DNA of 64,000 bases, taken from positions 65,724,202 to 65,788,201 of the forward strand of contig NC_092860.1 of assembly GCF_032062135.1 (NCBI RefSeq). Direction: 5' to 3'. Under the pieces are notes generated by a model. It saw nothing but the letters and a program-made list of their open reading frames with translations, searched no databases and was not told the DNA's origin. Below, piece by piece: positions 32,757-43,440 of this stretch. Each line of letters begins with the position of its first letter. Position 1 is the stretch's first letter. The stretch is from Pyxicephalus adspersus (taxonomy: Eukaryota > Chordata > Amphibia > Anura > Pyxicephalidae). Made by a program: the position numbers and the translations under genes.

Positions 32757-32965
32757 GGGCCTGATTTTTTTTTAAAGCTCTCCAAGGCTGAGGCGCTGAA
32801 TCGGATACACTGTTGAACTTGGATGAGCCAGCAAACCTGGAATGCTATTTGTTAGCAAATGTTTTCAATCCTAGACCAGATCCATTCCATGGTTTTTGCA
32901 TCACCCAGGTTCACTGATGGAGGTGTATCCTCTCCAGCCTTGGAGAGCTTTAATATATCAGGCTC
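32757..32965. mobile_element. Harbinger-like MITE, 3 bp target
   Basis: GGGCCTGATT...TATCAGGCTC ends with AAT on both sides (32,754-32,756 and 32,966-32,968). Same family as 35,335-35,587 and 37,305-37,454: CTCTCCAAGGCTG, AGCAAACCTGGAATG, CACCCAGGTTCACTGATG and CCAGCCTTGGAGAG are shared. Confidence 0.82.
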
Positions 32966-33117
32966 AATGTTTCTTAGACAAACAAGACCACATTGGAGAT
33001 GTCTGGCCACAATGCACAGTGCCACCTTTGACGAAAAGTACTGTGGTGGAGATTGTCTAAGCTTGTTTTGCAGTCACGGGATCTGAGTACCTTGCAAGTC
33101 ATTGAGTAAACAATGAA

Positions 33118-34352
33118 CTACTACTTTGTATACTCTCTCGTGGTTTGCTTTCTACCTGTCTGACCGTTCCTTTCAGGTTTCTTCTTCAATGGTAATTCCT
33201 CCTCTACTACTCTCCTCCCTGTTGGTGTTCCCCAAGAGTCAGTCTTTGAACTGGTTGTCTTTTCTTTGTACACCTCCTCACTTGGTAGTCTCATATCCTC
33301 CTTTGGTTTACAGTACCATCTGTATGCTGAGAACACTCAAATCTATCTGTCCACCCTTGACTTGTTTTCCTCAGACCTGGATAAGGTCTCATGCTGCCTG
33401 TCAGTTATCTCATCATGAATGGCTGACAGATTTCTGAAACTCAAACTGGTTAAAACAGAACTCATCATCTTCCGCCCCTCAAATTCCAAATCTCCCCCTG
33501 ACAAATTTCTCCAAATTTGTCCCTGCCTTCAGCCACATTGTCTTGACATCACCTTCGATTCTGCCCTCTCCTTTATCCCCCATATTCAGAACATTTTCAG
33601 GTCACTTTCAGCTGTGCAATATTTCCAAAATCTGTAACCAGCGACCATTAAACTCCTTGTACACACTTTTATCATCTCTCGTCTGGACTACTGTAACATC
33701 CTCCACTCTGGTATTCCACCAACCCAATTCTCTCTACAATCTATTATGAATGCTGCAGCCAGACGTATCTATCCTTCCCACCGCTCCTCCTTTGCTGCCT
33801 TTCATGTAGTTCTCTTCATTGGCTTCCATTTTACCTTTGAATCAAATTCAAGCACCTGTGCTTTGCCTTCAAATCCCTCCACGGTTCTTGTCCTACTTAC
33901 CTTTACCTGATAGAAAAATACAGCCTTAACCACTATCTTCGCTCCTCCAATGATCCACTAATGACTTCCCCACTTTTAACCACGTCACACACACGGCTTC
34001 AGGACATTTCCAGAGTTGCCCTGACTCCTGTTTGACTTCCACGTCCTATTCAGCATGCTCCTACTTTTTGCTCATTTAAAAAAGCACTCAAAACCTATCT
34101 TTTCAAACTTGCCTACCCTTCTTCTTCTGTCTCTTAGAGCCCTCACTACTTACCCACCATTCCATATCCTCCGCTCCTATTGTGTGCTGCTTCCCCACCT
34201 CTTAGATTGTAACCTCTTCTAGTCAGGGTCCCCTCCTCCTTCTATGTCACTGTCTGTATTTGTATGTCATTTGTAACCCCTATTTAATATGCAGTGCTGT
34301 GTAATATGTTGGCTCTATATAAATACTGTTTATAAATAATAAAAATAATAAT
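33118..34352 (+). pseudogene. L2-type LINE ORF2 (RT half) and 3' end
   Basis: Plus-strand frames give the L2 order. [11 protein letters not shown] lies at 33,150-33,180. A decayed GVPQxS follows near 33,215-33,235, and a YADDTQIYL-like tract near 33,315-33,350 in which the copy has AEN for ADD, so the catalytic pair is lost. FLKLKLVKTELIIFRPSNS is at 33,428-33,486, CLDITFDSALSFIPHIQ near 33,540-33,590, and an ISRLDYCN-like tract near 33,678-33,700. Then comes the NAAARLIYPSHRSSFAAFH-like region to 33,815, and a 3' UTR ending in a TAAATAATAAAAATAATAA tail at 34,352. Several frameshifts are present. L2 would reverse-transcribe at the target site; the endonuclease half is missing, as in a 5'-truncated insertion. 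Confidence 0.88.
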
Positions 34353-34622
34353 AACACAGCTCAACTCAAAAAAATTTTTTCACTTGCCATGAATTTCTTA
34401 ATATAGTTAGTGTATTTCAGGTCTGCTGAATCCAGAAATGACATCAGTTTCATTGAATTGGCTCTAGTTCTTGTGATACTGGAATTGGAATAGACGATTT
34501 TATCAAAAACAAATGTTAACATAGCATCTTATTATCACTCTTTATTTACACCGATGTTTTGCATTTTATATATTAAATGTAGCATTATTTTCATGAAACT
34601 TTCATCTGCCTTTTTTATTCAT

Positions 34623-34640
34623 ATGTTTTTTTTTTACAGA
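34623..34640 (+). promoter_or_regulatory. probable splice acceptor before the transposon ORF
   Basis: A polypyrimidine run (T11) ending TTTACAG, with AG at 34,638-34,639, lies five bases before the start codon ATG at 34,644. This is a textbook vertebrate 3' splice site, so the protein probably lies in a second exon whose first, 5' UTR exon is upstream. Confidence 0.6.
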
Positions 34641-34643
34641 ATT

Positions 34644-36560
34644 ATGAGGTCTTCAAAAAGAAGTTTGTTAAATTACCCTAATGTATTTTGCTACATTTGT
34701 GGTGAATATTCTCAGCAAAAACAGGGAAGAAACATTACAGAATTTGTGAAACAAGCATATCTTTCATATTTTGGTAATAAACTGGGGGACCAAGATAAGT
34801 ATTGGGCTCCCCATATGGTATGCAAAACTTGTGTAGAGTGTATACGTCAGTGGAAAAATGGAAAACTCGAAAGTTTGAAATTTCGTGTACCAATAGTATG
34901 GCAAGAGCCCAAAAACCATCATAATGAATATTATTTTTGTGCTGTGAATGTAAAAGGTTTCAATCGTTACAAGAAAGAAAAGTGGGAATATCCTGATTTG
35001 GAATCAGCAAGATGGTGCTGAAGTTCCCATACCAGTGTTCAGTACCCTCTCTGATATTCCTGTATCCCACATGGAGAATATACAGGGTTTGGAGTGTAAT
35101 CCAGGAGTTAGCAGTGGAAGTGAATATGAAGAAAGTGTTTCATCAAACCAGCAGTTCCCCTGAAAAGAGCTCAATGATTTAATACGTGACCTAAGTCTTT
35201 CAAAACAAGCATCTGAACTCTTAGCATTCAGACTAAAAGAAAAGAACTGTTTGAGATCGGAAGTTAAAAAAAAAACGGTTTATAGGACAAGAGAGGGGAC
35301 ACTCCTACCATATTTCAGTGAAGATGGAGACTTTGGCCCTGATTTATTAAAGTTCTCCAAGGCTGGAAAGATCACACTTTCTTCAGTGAAGCTAGGTAAT
35401 CCAGCAAACCTGGAATGGATTCCCTAAAAGTCATTAGTTATTTGTTACCAAATGTTTTCAATCCTGGATCAGATCCATTCCAGGTTTGCTGTACCCACTT
35501 TGGGTAGCTGTCAGGTTTGCTGTCACCCAGCTTCACTGATGAAAGTGTATTCTGTCCAGCTTTGGAGAACTTTGATAAATCAGGGCCTTTTTGTACTGTT
35601 GTAACATCCCTGGACTACTAGCCTGTATGGGAGTACCAGAATACCCAGCAGAGGACTGGCGGCTTTTCATAGACAGTTCCATTCAAAGTTTGAAATCTGT
35701 TTTACTGCATAATGGCAACTGCTATGCATCAATTCCAATTGGCCACGCAACAAAACTTAAACAAGAATATGAAAATATCAAAATGGTCTTACAAAAGCCT
35801 TGCTACCATGAACACCAATGGTCCATATGTGTTTATTTAAAAATGGTAAACTTTCTACTTGGACAGCAAAATGGATACACAAAGTACCCATGTTTCATCT
35901 GCTTGTGGGATAGTAGAGCAAAGCAGGATCACTTGAAAAAAGTGACATGGCCTCCAAGGGAAAACATGAAAAAAGGTGCAGTGAACATCATTAACGAGCC
36001 ATTGGTTGACAAAGAAAAAATCCTTCTCCCTCCACTACACATAAAGTTGGGATTAATTAAGCAATTTCTTAGAGCTCTGAACAAGGATGGTAATTGCTTT
36101 AAATATTTTTGTAGATTCTCCCCTAGATTGAGTACTGAAAAGGTAAAAGCAGGAATCTTTGATGGACCCCAGATTCGGAAACTAATAAATGATTCAAACT
36201 TCACAAGTTACTGAAGCTCGGGTTTACAGTACCATCTCGGGTAACCATAAAGCACAAAATTATTAAGAACTGGTACAAAACTTGCTCTTTAACCTTAAAA
36301 ATTTGGGTGCTACTATAAGCATAAAGGTACACTATCTCCATAGCCATTTGCAAAAATTTCCAGAAAACCTTGGCGATTTCAGTGAGGAACAAGGGAAGAG
36401 GTTCCATCAAGATATAAAGGTGATGGAATAAAGGTATCAGGGCAGATGGGATAGACACATGATGGCAGACTACTGCTGGAGCCTTCAACATGATTGTCCT
36501 GATCATCAGCATAAAGGAAAATCATACAAACAGAGTTTTTCAATGACTTATTTGTGATTT
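34644..36560 (+). pseudogene. transposase-like protein of the unclassified transposon, copy B
   Basis: The chosen start (MRSSKR) follows the splice acceptor and precedes a zinc finger: CYIC near residues 15-18, then HMVCKTCVEC about 45 residues on. Next are VWQEPKNHHNEYYFC, an acidic linker, and LPYFSEDGDF. After the inserted MITE come DWRLFIDSS (Asp codon 35,672), LLHNGNCYASIPIGH, PCFICLWDSR (Asp codon 35,909), LLPPLHIKLGL and IFDGPQIRKL, then in a shifted frame RFHQDI, a RYQGRWDRHMMADYCW block and a Lys-rich end. The hydrophobic-Asp pattern and later Asp suggest an RNase H-fold transposase; the third acidic residue may be the Asp/Glu in RFHQDIKVME. Similar uncharacterised proteins are, to my knowledge, scattered in fish, arthropods and Hydra. 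A 14-base deletion near 34,999 and stops break the gene. Confidence 0.7.
35335..35587. mobile_element. Harbinger-like MITE inside the transposon ORF
   Basis: GGCCCTGATTTATTAAAG and CTTTGATAAATCAGGGCC ends, TTT on both sides. Copy A (near 17,737) shows the uninterrupted site GACTTTGTGTATTG. Shares its body with the MITEs at 32,757 and 37,305. Confidence 0.9.
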
Positions 36561-36789
36561 AATTTTGTATTAGTATGCATATCTAGTTTAATGATGCTTA
36601 ATTTTCATGTTTCATTAGTTTTCTGAGGTTATTGTTGAGGTCATTATTTCAAAACCTAGAGCCAATCTAGCAAAACCAATACCATATTTGGAATCTGTGC
36701 ATCAAACCTAACCTAAAATTACTTTAATCTGTTTGGCAAGAACATTTTTGTTGACCAGTGTATTAATACCAGTCTTGTCTAGAAGCAAA

Positions 36790-37180
36790 TGTGATGCTGC
36801 CTGTGCAACAGCTAAAGTTTGGCCAATCCTGGATCATGCAGCAGGGCAATGATCCCAAGGACACCAGGAAATCTACAACTGAGTGGCTGAAAAAGAAAAG
36901 AATCAAGGCGTTTACAATGGCCCAGTCAAATTGCATACCTAATACAATTGCTGTGGCAGAACCTTAAGAGTGTTGGCATAAGCAAATAAATGTGAACCTA
37001 AATGACCTGAAGCATTATTGTAAGGAAGAGTGGGCCAACAAATTCCTCCACAATGATGTGAAAGACAGGTATAGACATAGAAAGTTATATAGAAAAGAAT
37101 TACTTTGGGTTATTGCTGCTAAAGGGTTTTCACAGATGGCTACTTTATTTGTGTATAACAATAATTAGTTATTAAAAAAT
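36790..37180 (+). pseudogene. Tc1-like transposase, C-terminal remnant
   Basis: Plus-strand translation gives WIMQQGNDPKDT, then EWLKKKRIK near 36,885. After a frame change comes SQIAYLIQLLWQNLKSVGISK (36,925-36,985), the place where Tc1 proteins have the SPDLNPIExLW motif; the Glu codon reads Gln here. CKEEWAN follows near 37,023-37,045, and a VIAAKGFS end near 37,115. Tc1 transposases use a DD34E triad, so this copy is inactive. The N-terminal DNA-binding half is absent. Confidence 0.83.
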
Positions 37181-37304
37181 AAAGTAAAACAAATATTTAC
37201 CAGGGTTTGTGTCAGTATAAAGTAGTATATAGAAGTATGTAGCACACACAGTGTTGTGTTTGACAGTTATGCCAGTATAGTCCATATGAACTGCTGACCG
37301 CCCC

Positions 37305-37454
37305 AAAATCTAGCAAACCTAAAATTGATCCCACCCAGGATTCAAAAAATTTGCTAGCAAATAGCCAAACCATTCCAGGTTTGCTGGATCACCCAGTTTC
37401 ACTGTTGAGAGTGTATCCTCTCCAGCCTTGGAGAGCTTTAATAAATCAGGCCCA
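37305..37454. mobile_element. Harbinger-like MITE, partial
   Basis: CCATTCCAGGTTTGCTGG, CACCCAGTTTCACTG and TCCAGCCTTGGAGAGC up to TAAATCAGGCCC match the copies at 32,757 and 35,335; the left end is decayed. Confidence 0.75.
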
Positions 37455-37459
37455 GTGAA

Positions 37460-39336
37460 ACAGGCAAGTGTAAATAATATCTGACTTGATTTAGCAGTGA
37501 CATGATGAAAATCAGGGGAATGATTAGTACAAACAGAGCAACACGTTCAGTTATCACAATATTGGCATTTGAACCTCAACCAAAAATGTGAGCATTTTAC
37601 CCTATTTAGTGGACGGCTGTTAGCCTTGAATGGATCGTTGTGGGACCTCATCTTTGGACATTACCTGACATTGCCTTGCAAAGTAAATATTCATTTAAAA
37701 AGAATGATTAAAAAATGGTGTGTGTCTTTACTATGCTCATAATGTTTTTAAAAGGAAAGTATACTAATGATTATACTTTTCTCATGACAGGGTGACTTTA
37801 AAGCCAACTTTTTTTTGTATTGTATTGTATTGGTTTGACATCCAAGGTCAGGTTTTATTTTGTGTTCTAGGTGGAAACATTTCTTTAAACTTTTTTAAAT
37901 CAGGAAATATTGGGATATTTCCCAAAGAATGAGACAAAACATAATGAAGCCTGACGTTTTAAATAAAGGACAGAAAAAGCACCCCATACCTTTTCATGAC
38001 AAACATCTTGGGGAGTTCTTTGTAACATTACTGTGTGATTCTAACCTATTGCATTTTCAATGTAGTTCTCTGTTTATTCTGTAATGGACATTTTAAGTGT
38101 GGTAGTTCCAGGCTTTTACTTTCTTTTACTGGAATGCTTTGTGTAACATTTTTCTTTGTGACTTTAATAGCATCACTGCATTTTTTTTCCAGTACCTAAA
38201 ATGATCATATTATGATCAGGAGGTTTTTCTCATATCTCTGAAGAGCATTTAATGTGGATTTTTTTTTTGTATGATTTTTTTTTGTGAAATTTAAGTGGAA
38301 ACAAATATAAAAAAGGAACAGGTAATTATATAAAATATTAATGCTTTAAGGTAATTCCACTGGGAAGAATACATGCTTTACATAGCCTTATGGTAAGTAT
38401 TTAGGAAACACACACAAATAGTTAAGTATTTGGGTTTGATGTTAAAGTTCCTTTTTACCCAACAGACTTAATTAGTGTTGTTCAGACAAACACAAATGGA
38501 TTTTTCTTGAATCAATATGCGTCCTGAGCTTCAGATACTTGACTACAATCCTGCTCTGTATTTTGGCCATCCATAATGTTGCAGAGTCCCTCTCATGTCT
38601 ACAAGAGAGCTTTCTGAAACCTGTCACTACAATAAAGAACCAGAGAAATAGGAATACTATTTCAATGATGTCAGTGTAAAGTACTTTATTTAAAACATAG
38701 CTTATTAAGATAATTATAGAACATGAGCTTAAAAAATAGCGGCTACTAGTAGATTTTAGATCTCTGTTCCTTGAGATGAACTTTGAAATTATTCTATTAT
38801 AAATCACTTGGGTCTGAGCATGTCCATCAACAGTATACTTAAAATAATACTTTTCTTGAACAATTGTATTGAAAGCATTTATGTGCATTAACACATCCGC
38901 ATGATTTCCATTATTCCTTATCCTCCTATCATGCTTGTTCATCTGCACATATAGCCTTAACTAGACAAATCCATAGGTTGGGGTTGATTTGCTAATCAAA
39001 TCAATAATGTTTACTATATACTAATTTGGTAAGCTTGTTTCACCTCAATCATCCAGTCATGTGCAATCAAAATTCAGTATTTTTTCCGCCTTGCACATAA
39101 TAGGATATTCCATGAACACAGCCCCAGATTTACTAAGCTTAGGGAACATTCCACATGGTCTCTATTATTTTAGTAAATGATCTTTAATATGCTAATAATA
39201 TAGTTACTGCATTGTCAATATGAAAATGGCTGCGCAAAAGTCATTTTTCCGAGATATTTAAAGATTTGCCAGATGCAGAAGTTTGCAATGCTTGTGTTGC
39301 ATTTTACCTTACTACTCAACAGTTTTTCTCATATCC

Positions 39337-39370
<34 letters not shown>

Positions 39371-40005
39371 TAGTTAAGCAAAGTCAGCATACAGTGTAAA
39401 ATTTAGGGGGTCATTAATAAGCTATTATTGATACAATACACAGGACCAGTATGAAGAAGAGTGTTTCCTTTTATGAAGTGCAAAGATGTTGCATAAAGAA
39501 ATTGGTGGAATGAGAAGAGGGGGTTGGAGTAAATCGTGTGGTATTAGGATGGGCTTCAGGACCCAAACAGTTCTCCAAGGTGCATTGTGGTAAGGTGTGT
39601 ATTACCATTGCAATTACCTGAAAAACACCTCGGTGAAACACAATTCTGACAATTCTAAAATAATACCATGCATTGTGGTGTGCCGCATCAGAAAGAATCA
39701 TGCATATTCCTTTTTAAAAGTTTGTCTTGCATGGCCAGCCAATTTATTTTGCATGGGCTGCTTCATAACAAGCTAAGCAGAAAACACATATTATTGCATA
39801 CATTTTAATGCAAGTTTAAGGCACTACAGCAAGATGTGACTGGGCCACAAAACTGACTGAGATGCTCTTTCTAGTGCCTAAACCAACATATGGCAAGTAC
39901 CTGTATAACTCAAAAGATATCTTGTATTTGCCAAACACATCAAAGAGGCAGATATTTAAAAGCACGATGAGACTAACATAACCAGGTAAAGAAAGTTTGG
40001 GAATT
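37460..40005. other. no supported gene; A28 run
   Basis: About 2.5 kb of AT-rich DNA. The longest open frame is 158 codons on the minus strand (38,472-38,948); it has no motif I recognise. A28 lies at 39,340-39,367, perhaps the tail of an unidentifiable retroposon. Confidence 0.55.
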
Positions 40006-40009
40006 TATT

Positions 40010-40220
40010 TAATCTCCCTGGTGGTCTGATAAGGTTAGTAATTTTGAATGTCAAGGCGGTACATTGTTTTAAATTTTCCCACCCAGTCACTCTCCGCAGC
40101 CCATCGCCCCCGCACGCTCACACGTCCCATTCTTCATGCCGGGGACACATGGCCTGGGGACACAGATGTAGGCCAACAATCGCGGGTGTCAACCACAAAA
40201 ATTTATCTTTTCAAAAAATA
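40010..40220. mobile_element. TTAACC-type MITE fragment
   Basis: TTTAATCTCCCTGGTGGTCTG followed by GGCGGTACATTGTTTTAAA resembles the left end of the TTAA MITEs at 22,101 and 20,551. The centre is GC-rich, as in those; the right end is not seen. Confidence 0.55.
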
Positions 40221-40221
40221 G

Positions 40222-40519
40222 GTAGTCCCCAAGTTAAGGACATCCGACATACAGACGACCCCTAGATACGAATGGGGCTTCTCTGTTCCTGCGAGGCTTG
40301 AGGGGGGAGGGGTGGTTTGCTTGACTTGCTGTTCTGTAACATCTTGTAACACTTTAATGACCAGTAACTGACACCACGCTGCCTAATAATATGTTGAGAC
40401 AAACATCTGTCCTAATTGCATTTATTAAAATAATGTACCTGTTCTGACTTACATACAAATTAAACTTAAAAACAAACCTACAATCCCTATCTTGTATGTA
40501 ATGTATGTAACTACTGTAT
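40222..40519. mobile_element. MITE with GGTAGTCCCC end
   Basis: AGGTAGTCCCCAAGTTAAGG at the left and, complemented, CAGTAGTTACATACATTAC then CAAGATAGGGATTG at the right are related ends; TA lies outside each. This wording is common in vertebrate MITEs. Superfamily uncertain. Confidence 0.55.
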
Positions 40520-42495
40520 AAAGATTTTGACAGTAATACTTATGAAAAGTTTAAATTAAAAACCCAGAAACAACATTTAAATATGGACCTTGATGTTGTC
40601 TCTAGGGCTTACTATTATATTGATAGGTGTTATGGTTATCCTTTTGCTTCATGTAGGTGTTTAGCCCAGAGCCCCTATATTTTGCTGTGTATGTCTAGTT
40701 GTCCTTTTCTTTATATTCCTATTATTCAGGGTATTAGCATAATTGAGTTAAACACTATCTTTATGTTCATATTTTTTAGCCTAGTATGGAGATGGCTGAG
40801 AATCACAAAATTTAGGAAGCATTATTACATTTTAGATGACTATTTTGTACGAGTCAGGTGGTTGTATAACACGGGAAGGGGTGGGGGGGCTTTTTAGTAG
40901 ATAGCTTTATTTAGGCATAGTAAGTTTTAACAAGGGTATTACCAGAGTCTGCCAGAAAGCCCAAAGACAGTGCTGGGTATTTTAATTCAAAAATTCCTAT
41001 GAAACAAAGCAAACCTTTCAAACACAGTATTACGTATATACCTTGTAATATATGTTTATTTGTAAAATACAGATTTCATATAAATAACTCTAATACATGA
41101 AGCATCAGATTCTAAATATGTAATCTTTTAAAAATATTCAAATGACAAAAAATATATCATTCAATTTAAATAAGGTGTAACTTTTTGGAATACAAGTTTT
41201 CTTAACTCTTCAGTTCTCATCTTTTTTCTCATGGTAATTTATGTTACAAGGTTTGATTTGCAAACAGTATAAAGGCTGTTTAACAAGCAAAAAGAATGAA
41301 AAGTATATGCCTATTTTGCAAAGTAAATATAAGCAAATAATATGAACTTGTGTTCACTTCAAAGACACAACCACGATAAATTAAAAACAGTATTTTTGTT
41401 AGCACATGGGTGAATAACATTGTAGAGTTGTTTTTAGAGCTTGCAGATGAAAAGATAAAACCTGTTATTTTCTTTAGTCTATTGTAAACATGTTTTTGGT
41501 TTACATAAAAGAGTTCAGTTTAATTATATATCTTATAGACTATCTACTGTAATATAACATTTAGAATTTTTTTAATTGTTTTTTTGTGTATATACAAATA
41601 AAGCACATTCAAAGTATTTAATTTTGAGTGGGATTTTTTTAATAGAGATTAGCTCTATTAAACAATGTTTTTATGTAGGGTTACTGTATTATACTTTTGT
41701 TTGGGAGAGAGTGATCTTAATACTTTTTTTATATTGAAAGTTTGCCACCATTTTGTTTTAGGAATACTCTCATTTCACTGAAATTCTACCAGACAGGTAC
41801 TTTTTAGTTGAACAATTGGATCCAGATGCCATCATTAGAAAATGTGTGTATGCCTCTGGACCCATTGTTTCTCAGTAGTCAACACAGATCAAAACCTAAC
41901 TAGAAATTCTAATTTGTTTCTTTGTTTCATCTCAGTGCAGCTGATATTCTTCAGGCATCGTTATTAGGGTAGCCATTCAAAAGCAGGGTAACTTTTGAAT
42001 ATTGATTTACAGATTAACACCATGGGTGCCCTCAAGAAGAGGTCAGTAGGCACAATACTCAAAACTCATCCCAAAGCCTTGGAGTTCCTTACATAAAACA
42101 TATACATAATAGTTTGACATAATGTATTTACTTAAAGACTTTATCAGTGGTTATACCAGAATAGGGAAATTGAATTATGAGATCAAAATTGGTGCCAAGT
42201 GCAATAGAACTACTGGGTAAGAATGGTATGTATATACATTGACTTTTTTTTAGGAATCCAGGCTTGTATAACAGGTTTACAAGATATTTTAACAAAGTAA
42301 AGTTTGAAAACATCTTCAGATATTCTTTTACCATGACAACATCTGTATTATATTTTACTAATTAGGTTAAGGACCAGAAGGTTGGAAAAAAAACAAAAAA
42401 AAAAAAAACAAAACAAAAAAATAGCACTGGCTGCAATACTTGCCTTCTTTTTCGGTGCTGTAACCAGCTATAATTTCTTTCACTAGATGTACTCA
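40520..42495. other. no recognisable feature
   Basis: AT-rich; an A-rich stretch interrupted by single C lies near 42,386-42,420. No motif, no repeat boundary seen. Confidence 0.55.
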
Positions 42496-42503
42496 GTCTA
42501 ATG

Positions 42504-42698
42504 CAGTGTTTCTAAACCTTTATAATCTGGAGGACCCTGTGAAAAAATGTTCAGGTCTTCAAGGAACCCCTGCCTATAATTACTATATTCACAGCTCCCA
42601 GTGAAATAGTCTGTTGGTCAGTAAGAAGAATTCCTTTTACACTGCTAGCGATTGGGAAGAATGCCATCCTTACAGATAGCCCTGGTTGAGGTACACTG
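42504..42698. mobile_element. hAT-type MITE with 8 bp target duplication
   Basis: Ends CAGTGTTTCTAAACC and GGTTGAGGTACACTG are inverted repeats. Flanks GTCTAATG (42,496-42,503) and GTCCAATG (42,699-42,706) form an 8 bp target duplication with one change. Confidence 0.9.
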
Positions 42699-42895
42699 GT
42701 CCAATGTATTGAATGACACTGGATTTCATTCAGTTTGGAAGAATACAGACATCTCTTAGAATGTAGGGTATCACAGACCGACCCCTTTAGTGGGTGTCAC
42801 AAAAGTAGTGTAGTGATGCTAACAGTAGTACTGATGTCATCGTATTAGCACTGCTGTCTAAATCATTGAGGAGTCACCAGCGATGAAAAGAAAGA

Positions 42896-42965
42896 TAAAG
42901 GGGACCTAACCCAAATTCTTACTTTATAAAAATGGGTAGACAACCCTTTTTTTTAAAAAAATGGG
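42896..42965. mobile_element. Kolobok-type MITE end fragment
   Basis: TAAAGGGGACCTAACCC then TTACTTTATAAAAATGGGTAG parallels the TTAAAG MITE ends; only one end is recognisable and it abuts a CR1 fragment. Confidence 0.5.
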
Positions 42966-42974
42966 TGAAGTAGG

Positions 42975-43440
42975 GTGGGAAACTGGCAAAATTAGGTTGA
43001 CAAAGCACCAGGAACTGATGGATTACATCCACGTGTCCTCAAAGAGCTGAGCTCAGTTATTTCAAAGCCATTATTTCTAATTTTTGGAGACTCTTTAGTC
43101 ACTGGCATAGTACCAATGAACTGCCGTAAGCCCAATGTGGTTCCTTTTCTCAAAAAGGGAGAAAAGTCATTACCAGGTTACTACAGACTGATTAGTTTAA
43201 CGTCCATAGTTGGAAAGGTCCTAGAGAGTTGGATTAGGAACCACATAGGGGAGTTTCTGCTAGAAAATATTATTATAAGTGAAAGTCAGCATGGCTTCAA
43301 GAAAGACCGAAGTTTTCAAACAAATTTACTTTCTTTTCTGAGGAAGTAAGTTAACGGGTAAACAGTAGAATAGCAGTTGATATAGTGTACTTTGCTAAAG
43401 CATTTGACACAGTACCCCACAGACGGTTAATATGCAAGTA
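42975..43440 (+). pseudogene. CR1 LINE ORF2, RT N-terminal fragment
   Basis: Aligns with 11,970-12,410. Frames give VVPFLKKGEKSLPGYYR, LISLTSIVGKVLE, ISESQHGF and, after a shift, AKAFDTVPH near 43,395-43,425, the RT motif with the first catalytic Asp. It is cut off at both sides; the downstream palm (FADD) is absent. It retains the GFxxxRS segment better than the CR1 at 12 kb. Confidence 0.88.

Larger units (their letters stand above)
34357..36756 (+). mobile_element. unclassified DNA transposon, copy B, both ends present
   Basis: Terminal inverted repeats: the 5' end has GCTCAAC, then CACTTGCCA, GAATCCAGAAATGACATCAG and GAATTGGCTCTAG (to about 34,475). The minus strand of the 3' end reads GGTCAAC, CTTGCCA, GATTCCAAATATGG and GATTGGCTCTAG. 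The arms are thus imperfect inverted repeats over roughly 110-130 bases. Between them is one spliced-type coding exon. The element abuts an L2 tail on the left. I see no unambiguous target duplication. Without the inserted MITE it would be about 2.15 kb. I cannot assign it to a named superfamily. Confidence 0.7.

Noticed and set aside
38472..38948. 158-codon minus-strand frame in otherwise featureless DNA
   Set aside because: AT-rich, with a run of hydrophobic residues and no motif, splice context or second copy I can identify. Not supported as a gene, though transcript data could change that.
39340..39367. A28 run as a processed pseudogene tail
   Set aside because: No recognisable coding sequence precedes it on either side and no flanking duplication is seen.
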